This document shows positions 1 to 7,874 of a stretch of DNA of 36,680 nt, one piece after another. The first letter of the stretch is position 1. Each line of letters begins with the position of its first letter. The notes beneath the pieces are model-generated. The model saw only the letters and a program-made list of their open reading frames with translations. It was not told the origin of the DNA and ran no database searches. Position numbers and translations under genes: made by a program. The stretch comes from an uncultured Kiritimatiellota bacterium. Lineage in GTDB: Bacteria > Verrucomicrobiota > Kiritimatiellia > RFP12 > UBA1067. The stretch covers positions 1 through 36,680 of the forward strand of contig CAKUGW010000018.1 of the NCBI GenBank assembly GCA_934654805.1, in the 5' to 3' direction.

Positions 1-107
1 GGACAGCCCTAACGGCTCAACACCCAAAGTTAGGATTTAGTTCTGGAATCCAAGTTTAGTTCCGGACGCGGCGATTTCGTCTTCGCGCGGATTGGCGCGG
101 CCTGCCG
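1..107. other. Non-coding 3' flank of mutL with a short direct repeat
   Basis: No credible gene is seen here. The stretch is more AT-rich than its surroundings and contains two copies of TTTAGTTCYGGA (36-47 and 55-66), one nucleotide different and 19 bp apart. It could be the edge of a mobile or repeat element that continues outside the window, but no transposase or clear terminal inverted repeat is visible. Confidence 0.4.
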
Positions 108-1979
108 CTACGCGCGGTCGAACTTGCGGTTCAGCTCGCGCGTCGAGGTGAAGATCATCACGGGCTTTCCGCGCGGGCAGACGTAGGGCATCCGGCAGGC
201 GCAGAGTTCCTCGACGAGGGATTCCGCGCCCTCTTTCGTGAGCGCGGGCGAGGCCCCGGCGAACGACTTGGCGATCGACTTCGCGATGCGCTCGTCGCGC
301 CAGCGCTCCCCGCTCCGGCGCGAGCCGCCCTCGGCGAGGTCGCGGGCGATGGTCGCGAGGACGGTCGCCGGGTCGAGCGCGCCCAGGAGCTGCGGCACGG
401 CGTCGATCTTGAAGGTGTCCGTGCCGAACGGCTCGACCTGGAAGCCCATGCGCGCGATCGTCTCCAGCGACGCGGCGATGCGCGCGGCGTCGACGGGGTT
501 GAGCTTCACCGTTTCCGGGATGAGCAGGGCCTGCGCGGGCCGGGCGGCCGCCGTCGCGGACGAGGCCGCGAGCAGCCGCTCGTAGGCGATGCGCTCGCGG
601 GCCGCCTGGGGGTTGATCGTGACGATGCCGGCGTCCGTCTCGATGAGCAGGTAGCCGGAGGCGGCCTGCGCGAGGAACCTGAACCACTGCCAGGGCTTCG
701 ACCGCGGCGAGTCCGGCTCGACGGCGAACGAGATCTCGTTCTGGACTGGCGCCGGCGCGGGGAGGGGCGCGGCGAAGGGACTTGAGGGGCCTGAAGGGCG
801 CGAGAGACCTGAGGCGGCGAGGGAACTTGAGGGGCTTGAGGGCGGGATTTCGCCTCGCGTCTCTCGCGTCAGCGGCGTGTCCGTGCGCGTCAGCGGCGTG
901 TCCGGCGCGAGAGGCGCGGCGGCGGCCCCGCCTGTCGCTTCGCCCCCGCCTCCGCCGAGCGCGGCGGCGACGGCGTCCTCGATGGCGCGCTTGACGGCGA
1001 GGCTGTCGCGGAAGCGCACTTCGCGCTTCGTCGGGTGCACGTTGACGTCGACCTGCCCGGGCGGCACGTCGATGAAGAGGATCGCCGCCGGACGCGCCTC
1101 GCCCGCGCGGCGCGGATACGCCTCGCGGAGCGCGTAGGCGACCGAGGCCGCCGTCGCGGGGCGCCCGTTCACGAAGACGTACTGGTCGCGGCGCGTCGGC
1201 GCCGAGAGGTTCGGGCGTTCGAGAAGGCCCGAGACGCGCACGGTCGTCGCGCGGACGGGAGGCGGCTCGGCCGTCGCCGCGTCCGCCGCGCCGAGCGTCA
1301 GCATCTGCGCGAGGAAGTCGTCCCCGAAGAGGTCGCGGACGCGCTCGCGCACGGTCGCCGCCGGCGCGAGGCGGTAGAGCTCGCGTCCGTCGATCGTGAG
1401 CGAGAACCCGACGCCCGGGTGCGCGAGGGCGTGCGTCGTGAAGACCGTCTTGACGTGGTTCTCCTCGGTCGCGTAGGCGCGGAGGAACTTGCGCCGCGCG
1501 GGGACGTTGCAGAAGAGGTCGCGCACCTCGACGCGCGTGCCGGGCGGGCAGCCCGCCGCGCGCACCTCCGCGAGCGTGCCCGCGTTGACCTGGAGGAACG
1601 TCCCCTCGTCCGAGTCGGCGCGGCGCGTCGTGAGGGAGAAGCGCGAGACGGACGCGATGGAGGGGATCGCCTCGCCGCGGAAGCCGAGCGTGTCGATCCG
1701 CTCGATGTCGTCGACGTCGCGGATCTTCGACGTCGCCTGGCGCTCCAGCGAGAGGAGGGCGTCGTCCTTCGTCATGCCGCAGCCGTCGTCCTGCACGGCG
1801 ACGAGCTTGCGCCCGCCCTGCGTGACCGAGATGGCGATGCGCGTCGAGCCGGCGTCGAGGGCGTTCTCGACGAGCTCCTTGACGACGCTCGCGGGGCGTT
1901 CGATGACCTCGCCCGCCGCGATCTTGTTCGCTACGTGGAGCGGCAGGACCCGCACGTGCCCGTCGCGGTCAGAAGTCAA
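108..1979 (-). CDS. mutL: DNA mismatch repair protein MutL
   Basis: MutL couples mismatch recognition by MutS to strand removal. The 623-residue product has the GHKL ATPase motifs near its N terminus: ELVENALDAG, DDGCGM and TLGFRGEAIPSI, followed by the GTRVEVRDLFCNVPARRKF block. A long Pro/Ser/Thr-rich linker precedes the C-terminal dimerisation domain. The endonuclease motif DQHA(X)2E(X)4E of endonuclease-type MutL proteins reads NPQAARERIAYE here (about residues 455-466), losing Asp and His, and the C-terminal CPHGRP-type motif reads CPRGKP. The frame opens with TTG at 1979, overlapping the ftsZ stop by 11 nt, which implies coupling; a GTG at 1955 is also possible because conserved sequence starts just after it (VLPLHVANKIAAGEVIERP). 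It is the last gene of the ftsA-ftsZ-mutL unit. The family call is firm; endonuclease activity is doubtful. Confidence 0.95.
   Translation of the reverse strand: MTSDRDGHVRVLPLHVANKIAAGEVIERPASVVKELVENALDAGSTRIAISVTQGGRKLVAVQDDGCGMTKDDALLSLERQATSKIRDVDDIERIDTLGFRGEAIPSIASVSRFSLTTRRADSDEGTFLQVNAGTLAEVRAAGCPPGTRVEVRDLFCNVPARRKFLRAYATEENHVKTVFTTHALAHPGVGFSLTIDGRELYRLAPAATVRERVRDLFGDDFLAQMLTLGAADAATAEPPPVRATTVRVSGLLERPNLSAPTRRDQYVFVNGRPATAASVAYALREAYPRRAGEARPAAILFIDVPPGQVDVNVHPTKREVRFRDSLAVKRAIEDAVAAALGGGGGEATGGAAAAPLAPDTPLTRTDTPLTRETRGEIPPSSPSSSLAASGLSRPSGPSSPFAAPLPAPAPVQNEISFAVEPDSPRSKPWQWFRFLAQAASGYLLIETDAGIVTINPQAARERIAYERLLAASSATAAARPAQALLIPETVKLNPVDAARIAASLETIARMGFQVEPFGTDTFKIDAVPQLLGALDPATVLATIARDLAEGGSRRSGERWRDERIAKSIAKSFAGASPALTKEGAESLVEELCACRMPYVCPRGKPVMIFTSTRELNRKFDRA
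781..904. repeat. Short tandem repeats in the mutL linker
   Basis: Two in-frame arrays lie in the region encoding the MutL linker. Positions 781-843 are seven imperfect 9-bp units related to CTTGAGGGG. Positions 866-904 contain GCGTCAGCGGCGTGTCCG twice with a 21-bp period, giving the heptapeptide repeat TDTPLTR. Periods divisible by three keep the frame open, and the linker tolerates length change. Confidence 0.75.
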
Positions 1980-3069
1980 GGCTCAGGCCCTTTCGGAGGA
2001 AGGTCGGCACGTCGAGGTCCTCGTCGCGCCAGATCGTGGGCTCGGCGTTCTTGAAGCGCCCGCGCCCGACGGGCCCCGCGGCGAGCGCGCCTTTGTGGCG
2101 GCGGCGGCGCGCGCTCATGACGCCGCCGACGGGCGGCGCCTCGGCGGCCTTGCGCGCGGAGGCCTCGAAGAGGAGGACGACGACGGAGAGGCGCCCGGCG
2201 AACGTCGCCTCGTCGTTGACGGTCGCGAGGTCGAACGTGAGGCCGCCGAAGGCCTCGCGGAGGCCGTCGGCGACGCGGCCGACCTCGCTCAGGAGAAGGT
2301 CGTCGCCCGCGAGGACGCCGCAGACCATGGACGCGACGGGGCCGGAGGCGGCCGCGAGCAGGTCGGAGCGGACGAGCCGGTCGACGGCCTCCGCCGCGCG
2401 GCCGGGGCCCTGCGTCGTCACGGTCGCGAAGCGCCCGCGCCCGGCGTTCGCGAGCAGGTGGCGGAGGCGCTCGACGTCGAGGCGGATGTAGCCGGGCTTC
2501 TCGACGAGCCGCCAGAAGAGCGTGACGCCGCCCGCGACCGTGTCGACGGCGCGGCGCATCGCCTCGGCCATGTTGTCCGTCTCGGCGATGAGCTTGTCGA
2601 GCGGCAGGAAGAACGTCGCGCTCGCGGCGTCCTCGATCATGGACATGACGCCGCGCGCGTTGCGCTGGCGGTCCTCGCCCTCGAAGGTGAAGGGGGTCGT
2701 CGCGAAGACGATCGCCGGGACGCCGCGTGCGGCGAGGTGCTTGGCGATCTCGAGCGTCGCGCCGCCGCCGGTGCCGCCGCCGAGGGCGGTGACGAGGACG
2801 GCGAGGCGCACGTCCTCCAGGTGCTCGTCGAGCGTGCGGACGGAGCCCTCGGCCGCGAGGCGGCCCGCGACGAGGTCGCCGCCCGCGCCGCGGCCGGCGA
2901 GGCGCTCGCCGCCGAGGAGCGCGAAGGCGCCGCCGCCCTCGCCCGTCGTCGCGTCCGTGTCTGCGAGGACGGACCGCAGGGCGTCGCCGTAGGCGCGGCT
3001 CACGCCGCGCGCGATGGAGCAGCCGGCCGTGCCGACGCCGATCAGGAGAAGGGGGGAGCGGCCGCTCAT
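1969..3069 (-). CDS. ftsZ: Divergent FtsZ, tubulin-like division GTPase
   Basis: FtsZ polymerises with GTP into the cytokinetic Z ring. This 366-residue protein starts at an ATG that overlaps the ftsA stop by 4 nt (ATGA), after a GGGAGG ribosome site. FtsZ hallmarks are the tubulin signature loop, here GGGTGGG (97-103) instead of GGGTGTG, a PFTFEG block, and an intact C-terminal conserved peptide DVPTFLRK (353-360), which binds FtsA in other bacteria. Unusual: loop T1 reads GVGTAGCS rather than GVGGGGGN, and the T7 loop, NVDFAD in E. coli (N207, D209, D212), reads RLDVER (R196, D198, R201). Two of three catalytic T7 positions are lost, so GTP hydrolysis is probably weak or altered. It lies in the division cluster and is likely the main FtsZ; a second copy elsewhere cannot be excluded. 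Confidence 0.88.
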   Translation of the reverse strand: MSGRSPLLLIGVGTAGCSIARGVSRAYGDALRSVLADTDATTGEGGGAFALLGGERLAGRGAGGDLVAGRLAAEGSVRTLDEHLEDVRLAVLVTALGGGTGGGATLEIAKHLAARGVPAIVFATTPFTFEGEDRQRNARGVMSMIEDAASATFFLPLDKLIAETDNMAEAMRRAVDTVAGGVTLFWRLVEKPGYIRLDVERLRHLLANAGRGRFATVTTQGPGRAAEAVDRLVRSDLLAAASGPVASMVCGVLAGDDLLLSEVGRVADGLREAFGGLTFDLATVNDEATFAGRLSVVVLLFEASARKAAEAPPVGGVMSARRRRHKGALAAGPVGRGRFKNAEPTIWRDEDLDVPTFLRKGLSLDF

Positions 3070-4271
3070 CTGAAGAACCTCCCGAGAAGCCCGTCGAGAA
3101 TGGACTTCTCCTCGTAGTTGCGGTGGGCGTAGAGAAGGGCGCCGGCGACGGCGGCGAAGGCCGGCGGGAAGGGCGCGTCGTCGAGCCCGTCGACGTGGAT
3201 GGGCCGGCCGAGGCGGACGGCCGTGCCGAGGGCCTGCTCGGCGAGGGCCTCGACGTCGCGCATCTGCGCGCCGCCGCCCGTCAGGACGACGCCCGCGTGG
3301 AGGCGGTGCAGGAGGTCCTGCTCCTCCAGCGTCTCGCGGATCATCGTGAAGAGCTCCAGGAGCCGCGCGTTGACGACGGTGTCGAGCGCGCGGCGCGAGA
3401 TCGTGCGGTTGTCCATGAGCGTGCTCTCGCCGCGCTCGACGCGGACGCGCGCGGTGTCGCCCTCCGCCGCCGAGATGCGCGCGCTGGCCTCGTCCTTCTT
3501 CAGGCCCTCGGCCTGCGCGTGCGTCGTCTGGAAGGCCTGGGCGATGTCGCTCGTCACGTGGTCGCCGCCGACGCCGAAGACGCCGGTCGAGACGGCGTAG
3601 CCGTCGGCGTAGACGGCGTAGCCCGTCGAGCCGCCGCCGAGGTCGAGGACGAGGACGCCGTTCTTGCGCTCGTGGTCCTCCAGCACCGCGTCGGCCGCGC
3701 ACGTGACGGCGTAGAGCGGGTCGCGGATCTCCAGGTGGGCGGCCTCCGAGGCGGTGCGCGCGTCCTGGACGCGGTTGCGGTCGGCGTGGACCTGGAGCGT
3801 GTTGAGGCTGAGGACGCGCCCGGACATGCCGCGCGGCGAGGCGATGCCGCCGAGGCGGTCGAGGACGTAGTCCTGGTCGATGATGTCGAGGAGCTCGCGG
3901 TCGCGCGGCAGGGTCATCGCGTGCGCGGCGCGCTGCACGGCGTCGATCTCTTCCGGGCCGACCTTGCTGCCCTCGACCTGGGTCGAGGCGGAGAAGGGGT
4001 CGGCCTTGACGGACTGGCCGGAGACGACGAGGAAGGCGTTGCCGAGCGTGATGCGGTCGCCGGAGGCCTCCAGCCGGCGCTCCGTCTGCTGGAGGACCGA
4101 GCGGATCGACTGGGTCGCCTGCCGGATGTCGAGGATCTGGCTCTTGCGGACGCCGGTCGAGGGGATCTCGGCGTGGCTGATGATGCGGAGGCGGCCGTTC
4201 GCGTCGACCTCGCCGATGGCGAGGACGGTGCGCGTCGTGCCGATTTCGAGTGCGGCGTGGAAGTTGCTCAT
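3066..4271 (-). CDS. ftsA: Cell division protein FtsA
   Basis: FtsA is the actin-like membrane tether of the Z ring. The 401-residue product has the actin-fold phosphate-1 loop EIGTTRT near residue 9, phosphate-2 loop VLDLGGGSTGY, and adenosine motif VVLTGGGAQM, with the region between them fitting the FtsA SHS2/1C domain. It ends in ILDGLLGRFFR, an amphipathic helix expected for membrane targeting. It is the first gene of a leftward unit and overlaps ftsZ by 4 nt, giving near-equal coupled translation. No ftsQ or murein gene precedes it: argJ is divergent, so this division pair is detached from the larger dcw cluster. A TTGCAC/TATACT promoter lies about 40-60 nt upstream. Confidence 0.96.
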   Translation of the reverse strand: MSNFHAALEIGTTRTVLAIGEVDANGRLRIISHAEIPSTGVRKSQILDIRQATQSIRSVLQQTERRLEASGDRITLGNAFLVVSGQSVKADPFSASTQVEGSKVGPEEIDAVQRAAHAMTLPRDRELLDIIDQDYVLDRLGGIASPRGMSGRVLSLNTLQVHADRNRVQDARTASEAAHLEIRDPLYAVTCAADAVLEDHERKNGVLVLDLGGGSTGYAVYADGYAVSTGVFGVGGDHVTSDIAQAFQTTHAQAEGLKKDEASARISAAEGDTARVRVERGESTLMDNRTISRRALDTVVNARLLELFTMIRETLEEQDLLHRLHAGVVLTGGGAQMRDVEALAEQALGTAVRLGRPIHVDGLDDAPFPPAFAAVAGALLYAHRNYEEKSILDGLLGRFFR

Positions 4272-4307
4272 GTCGGAAGAAGGGCGAGAATCGTTTGCAT
4301 GGCCGCC

Positions 4308-4336
4308 AGTATAGCAAATTGGCCTGTCCTGTGCAA
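4308..4336 (-). promoter_or_regulatory. Promoter of ftsA-ftsZ-mutL
   Basis: On the minus strand TTGCAC (4331-4336) and TATACT (4308-4313) are separated by 17 nt. The -10 is preceded by GC. It leaves a leader of about 30 nt before the ftsA ATG, unlike the divergent argJ promoter. Confidence 0.65.
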
Positions 4337-4358
4337 TGCCGCGTCGGATGGTTTTTGG

Positions 4359-4364
4359 TATAAT
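4359..4364 (+). promoter_or_regulatory. argJ -10 element, predicted leaderless start
   Basis: TATAAT preceded by GG lies 8 nt before the argJ ATG at 4373. With the usual distance of about 7 nt from -10 to transcription start, the RNA would begin at or next to the start codon. No Shine-Dalgarno sequence and no clear -35 hexamer are seen. Confidence 0.6.
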
Positions 4365-4372
4365 GTGCGGAA

Positions 4373-5593
4373 ATGTCAGCGATCAGGTTCATCAGGGGCG
4401 GGGTCTGTTCCGCCAGGGGGTTTCGCGCGGCGGGCGTCGCGGCGGAAATCAAGTACAGGGGCCGCAACGACGTCGCGCTGCTCGTGGCGGACGCGCCGTG
4501 CGCGGCGGCGGCCGTCTTCACGACGAACCGGGTCGCGGCGGCGCCGGTCCTCTATGACCGCGAGGTCGTCAGGGGCGGCAAGGTCCAGGCGATTCTCGCG
4601 AACTCCGGGTGCGCGAACGCCTGCACGGGCGAGCGGGGCCTGAAGGACGCGAAGCTGTCCGCGCTCGTCACGGCGGGCGAGCTCGGCATCGATCCGCAGC
4701 ACGTCCTCGTCGCCTCGACGGGCGTCATCGGGCGTCCGCTGCCGATGGACCGCCTGCTCGCGGGCGTGAAGCGGGCGAAGGCCGCGCTCGGCCGCACGGC
4801 GGCGCACGGGCTCGCGGCGGAGAAGGCCGTCATGACGACCGACACGCGCCCGAAGGAGGCGTGCGTGACGACGGTCATCGGCGGGAAGAGGGTGACGGTC
4901 GGCGGCATGGCGAAGGGCTCCGGCATGATCGAGCCGAACATGGCGACGATGCTGGGGTTCGTGACGACGGACGCGGCGGTGTCGCCCGCGATGCTGCGGC
5001 GCGCGCTCCGGCTCGCGATCGCGAAGAGCTTCAACAGCCTCGTCGTCGACGGCGACGAGTCGACGAACGACTCCGTCTTCCTCCTGGCGTCCGGCGCGGC
5101 CGGGAACGCGCCGATCACGCGCGGCGGGGCCGACTTCGAGGCGTTCCGCGCGGCGCTGGAGGCCGTCTGCGTCTCGCTTGCGCGGCAGATGGCGACGGAC
5201 GGCGAGGGCGCGACGAAGTTCGTGACCGTGACCGTGAAGGGCGCGAAGAGCGAGCGGGACGCGGCGCGCGCGGCGCGCGCCGTCGCGAAGTCGCCGCTCG
5301 CGAAGACGAGCTGGTTCGGGCGTGACCCGAACTGGGGGCGCGTCCTCGCGGCCGTCGGCTATTCGGGCGCGGCGGTCGAGGACATGAGGGCCGAGGTCTT
5401 CTACGACGGCGTGTGGGCGTTTCGGCGCGGCGAGGTGGCGGACGAGAAGCAGCTCGCGAAGCTCGCGAAGGTGCTGAAGAAGGACGCCTTCGAGGTCGTC
5501 GTCGACCTGCACCTCGGCACGGGGACAAGCTCGGTCTACACGTGCGACCTCTCGCTCGACTACGTGCACATCAACGCGGACTATACGACATGA
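4373..5593 (+). CDS. argJ: Bifunctional ornithine acetyltransferase / N-acetylglutamate synthase ArgJ
   Basis: ArgJ moves the acetyl group from N-acetylornithine to glutamate in the cyclic arginine pathway and, in bifunctional forms, also makes N-acetylglutamate from acetyl-CoA. The 406-residue protein matches the family end to end: early KYRGRNDVALLVAD, KGSGMIEPNMATML with the self-cleavage Ala-Thr pair (nucleophile Thr192), the NSLVVDGDESTNDSV block, FGRDPNWGRVLAAVGYSG and a C-terminal DLHLGTG motif. The mature enzyme would be alpha and beta chains made by cleavage before Thr192. It is transcribed alone from a divergent promoter shared with the ftsA region. Mono- or bifunctionality cannot be told from sequence alone. 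Confidence 0.96.
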   Translation: MSAIRFIRGGVCSARGFRAAGVAAEIKYRGRNDVALLVADAPCAAAAVFTTNRVAAAPVLYDREVVRGGKVQAILANSGCANACTGERGLKDAKLSALVTAGELGIDPQHVLVASTGVIGRPLPMDRLLAGVKRAKAALGRTAAHGLAAEKAVMTTDTRPKEACVTTVIGGKRVTVGGMAKGSGMIEPNMATMLGFVTTDAAVSPAMLRRALRLAIAKSFNSLVVDGDESTNDSVFLLASGAAGNAPITRGGADFEAFRAALEAVCVSLARQMATDGEGATKFVTVTVKGAKSERDAARAARAVAKSPLAKTSWFGRDPNWGRVLAAVGYSGAAVEDMRAEVFYDGVWAFRRGEVADEKQLAKLAKVLKKDAFEVVVDLHLGTGTSSVYTCDLSLDYVHINADYTT

Positions 5594-5598
5594 GAAAT

Positions 5599-5773
5599 AA
5601 TCGAATGTCCGAATTGAAGAATAATTGAATTGGCGAATTTTGAATTGAAAACAACGATAAGTCAAAAACAAATGAAGATGAAGAAAACACTCTGCCTGTT
5701 AGTTGCTTGCCCGGCCCTGTTGGCTCCCGTTTCAAACGATTCGATTATTCGTTTATTCGACTATTCGATCATT
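5599..5773. repeat. Inverted pair of 8-bp-period tandem arrays around the tolB start
   Basis: The left array (5599-5646) is six units of 8 bp with consensus NNNCGAAT. The right array (5739-5773) is four units plus three bases of ATTCGNNY: ATTCGATT, ATTCGTTT, ATTCGACT, ATTCGATC. The arrays are imperfect inverted repeats of each other and are strongly AT-rich in a GC-rich genome. The sequence between them encodes the first residues of TolB, and the right array is translated inside its signal peptide as SNDSIIRLFDYSII. I see no transposase. Confidence 0.75.
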
Positions 5774-6892
5774 TCCTCTGCCTCGGCCGCGACGGTCGTC
5801 GACGTCGATGTGCGCGGCGCGCAGAAGATCTCCGTCGCGGTGAAGGTCTCGCACGCGGCGTTCGCGAAGTGCCTGAAGAAGAACCTTGAGATCTCGGGCC
5901 TCTTCTCCGTCGGCGCGTCGGGGGCGATTACCGTGTCGGGCGTGCCAGGCGCGATCCGCGCGGTCGGCCTCGGCAAGTCCGTCAGCTCGTCGGCGGCGTT
6001 TGCGGACGACAAGGCCGCGCGCATGGCGGCGCGGCGGCTGTCGGACGCGATGTGCGAGGCGTTCGGCCGGCAGAAGGGCTTCGCGTGCGACAAGGTCGTC
6101 TTCCTCGATCGCGGCAGGCTGATCGCGAAGGGGCAGGCCCTGCCGAGCGAGATCTGCATGACGTATCCCGACGGCTTCGACATCCGCAAGCTGACGGGCG
6201 ACGCGAAGATGGCGATCTTCCCGCGCTGGACGAAGGACGGCGAGAGCGTCGTCTACATCGGCGACCGGAACGGCGCGCCGCAGGTCTGGCAGATGAACGT
6301 CAACACGCTCCTGCGGTCGCGGAAGTTCAGCTTCAGGGGCACGCCGACGAGCATCGCGCCGTCGCCGGACGGCCGCCGCTTCGCGCTGACGCTCTCGCTT
6401 CAGGGCAACGTCGAGCTGTACGTCGCCGAGCCGGCGACCGACCGGCTCATCCGCCTGACGACGACGCCGTTCGCGACCGAGGGCCAGCCGACCTGGAGCC
6501 CCGACGGCCGCCAGATCGCCTACGTCTCGGACGAGACGCGCACGCCGCAGATCTACGTGGTGGACGTCGCGACGAAGGCGAAGCGCCGCCTGACCTCGCG
6601 CGGCGGGCAGAACGTCGATCCCGACTGGGGCCCGGGCAACCGCATCTGCTACATCACCAAGCGCGGCGGCGCGCAGGTCGCCGTGATGGACGCGGCGAAG
6701 GGCGACGCCTCCGCCCGGCTCGTCACCGAGGCGGGGAGCTGGTCTCATCCGAGCTGGTCGCGCGACGGCCGCCACCTCGCGGCGGGCCGCGACAAGGCGC
6801 TGTTCATCATCGACGCGCAGGAGGGCGGCGACAAGCCGCGGGCGATGTTCCACGCCAACGGCAACTGGGTCTCGCCGTGCTGGGCGAAGTGA
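5672..6892 (+). CDS. tolB: Tol-Pal system beta-propeller protein TolB
   Basis: TolB is the periplasmic component of the Tol-Pal system, which draws in the outer membrane during division. After an N-terminal domain, the product has successive propeller blades with the usual PSPDG, PTWSPDGRQIAYVSD, PDWGPGNRICYI and PSWSRDGRHLA motifs. I place the start at ATG 5672 (406 residues), where MKMKKTLCLLV begins a signal peptide; an upstream in-frame codon at 5630 would add 14 polar residues. The signal is abnormally long: an ASA cleavage site follows about residue 39, and residues 21-34 come from the AT-rich repeat. LVAC at 10-13 resembles a lipobox, so lipid anchoring is a weaker alternative. No ribosome site is evident. 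Pal is encoded 9 kb away instead of adjacent. Confidence 0.9.
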   Translation: MKMKKTLCLLVACPALLAPVSNDSIIRLFDYSIISSASAATVVDVDVRGAQKISVAVKVSHAAFAKCLKKNLEISGLFSVGASGAITVSGVPGAIRAVGLGKSVSSSAAFADDKAARMAARRLSDAMCEAFGRQKGFACDKVVFLDRGRLIAKGQALPSEICMTYPDGFDIRKLTGDAKMAIFPRWTKDGESVVYIGDRNGAPQVWQMNVNTLLRSRKFSFRGTPTSIAPSPDGRRFALTLSLQGNVELYVAEPATDRLIRLTTTPFATEGQPTWSPDGRQIAYVSDETRTPQIYVVDVATKAKRRLTSRGGQNVDPDWGPGNRICYITKRGGAQVAVMDAAKGDASARLVTEAGSWSHPSWSRDGRHLAAGRDKALFIIDAQEGGDKPRAMFHANGNWVSPCWAK

Positions 6893-6989
6893 TGCCGCTC
6901 CCTCAACGCGATCGCGCGCGGTCGTCGCGGAGAAGCCTCTGCTCGGTCGGCAAGGCCTGAACGGCCGGGCTTTCCCGTCCGCGCGAACG

Positions 6990-7814
6990 TCAGACCATGT
7001 GAACCGAAAGCTGCGGGAAGGGAATGGCGATGCCGCTGCGCTCGAACGCCGTCTTGATGGCGATCTGCGCGTCGTTGTAGACGGCCCAGTAGTTCGGGCC
7101 CTCCGCCCACGGGCGGACGTTGAGCGTGATCTGGCTGTCGTCGAGCGCGGCGACGAATACCGCCGGCGCCGGGTCGGCGAGGACGCCCCGCACGGTCGGC
7201 AGCGTCTCGCGGGCGACGCGGATGGCCTTCGCGACGTCGCACGAGTAGTCGATGCCGATCTTGAGATCGACGCGGCGGCGGCCGAGGGCCGTGAAGTTGA
7301 CGATGGGGCCGCCCCACGCGCTCTTGTTCGGGATGATGATCTTCTTGTTGTCCGCCGTCGCGAGCACGGTCGCCATCATGTCGACCTTCAGGACGGTCCC
7401 CTCGTTCCCGGCGACGATGACGTAGTCGCCGATCCTGAACGGCTCGTTGACGGCGATCATCAGGCCCGAGGCGAGGTTGCCGAGCGATTCCTGGAAGGCG
7501 AAGCCGAGGATGAACCCGGTGACGCCGAGGCCGGCGATGATCGGCGCGACGTTCACGCCGAGCTTGCCGAGGACGACCACGAGCAGGACGGACCAGCAGA
7601 CCTTCGAGGTGGCGTTGCGGACGAAGTCGGCGAAGAGGGCGTTCTGCCGATTCCCCTTCTCGACGGCCTTGCCGACCGCCGCGACGATCAGCTTCGTGGC
7701 GAGCCAGCCGGCGAGGAGGATGATCAGGGCGCTGGCCAGGTTGAGGGCGAAGGCCAGCCCCCTCTCGGTCAGCCAGCCGACGACGGTCGTGAGTTCGCTT
7801 GTCATGCTTTCCAT
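6990..7814 (-). CDS. mscS: Small-conductance mechanosensitive channel, MscS family
   Basis: MscS channels open on membrane tension and release solutes during hypo-osmotic shock. The 274-residue product has the short MscS layout: an N-terminal helix (LNLASALIILLAGWLATKLI), a second helix with GLGVTGFILGFAFQESLGNLASGLMI, the conserved pore helix TM3, then the beta domain (FRIGDYVIVAGNEGTVLKVD) and the C-terminal alpha/beta vestibule. ATG 7814 is chosen because AAAGGAA lies a few nucleotides before it; another Met is three codons in. It is a single gene, convergent with tolB and divergent from the amidase gene. Confidence 0.93.
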   Translation of the reverse strand: MESMTSELTTVVGWLTERGLAFALNLASALIILLAGWLATKLIVAAVGKAVEKGNRQNALFADFVRNATSKVCWSVLLVVVLGKLGVNVAPIIAGLGVTGFILGFAFQESLGNLASGLMIAVNEPFRIGDYVIVAGNEGTVLKVDMMATVLATADNKKIIIPNKSAWGGPIVNFTALGRRRVDLKIGIDYSCDVAKAIRVARETLPTVRGVLADPAPAVFVAALDDSQITLNVRPWAEGPNYWAVYNDAQIAIKTAFERSGIAIPFPQLSVHMV

Positions 7815-7845
7815 GGGTGTGTTCCTTTCTTGACGGCAGGCCCTC

Positions 7846-7851
7846 ATTATA
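7846..7851 (-). promoter_or_regulatory. mscS -10 element
   Basis: The minus strand reads TATAAT preceded by GC, about 31 nt before the mscS ATG, leaving room for its AAAGGAA ribosome site. The -35 region is not clear. Confidence 0.55.
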
Positions 7852-7874
7852 GCACATTTGCGCGGCGCGCGTTC

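Noticed and set aside
1..107. Insertion sequence end at the left border
   Set aside because: Only a 12-bp direct repeat is visible; no transposase, terminal inverted repeat or target duplication can be seen inside the window.
1969..4521. An 850-codon reading of the ftsZ frame extending back over ftsA
   Set aside because: The upstream 480 residues are Arg/Pro-rich out-of-frame ftsA sequence; FtsZ homology begins at the ATG at 3069, with a ribosome site and ATGA overlap.
5630..5671. Upstream in-frame start for tolB at 5630
   Set aside because: It would add polar residues (ELKTTISQKQ) before the signal peptide and is encoded by repeat sequence, with no ribosome site.
5599..5773. A small CRISPR array from regularly spaced repeats near tolB
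   Set aside because: The period is only 8 bp with no spacers, and the two arrays are inverted relative to each other.
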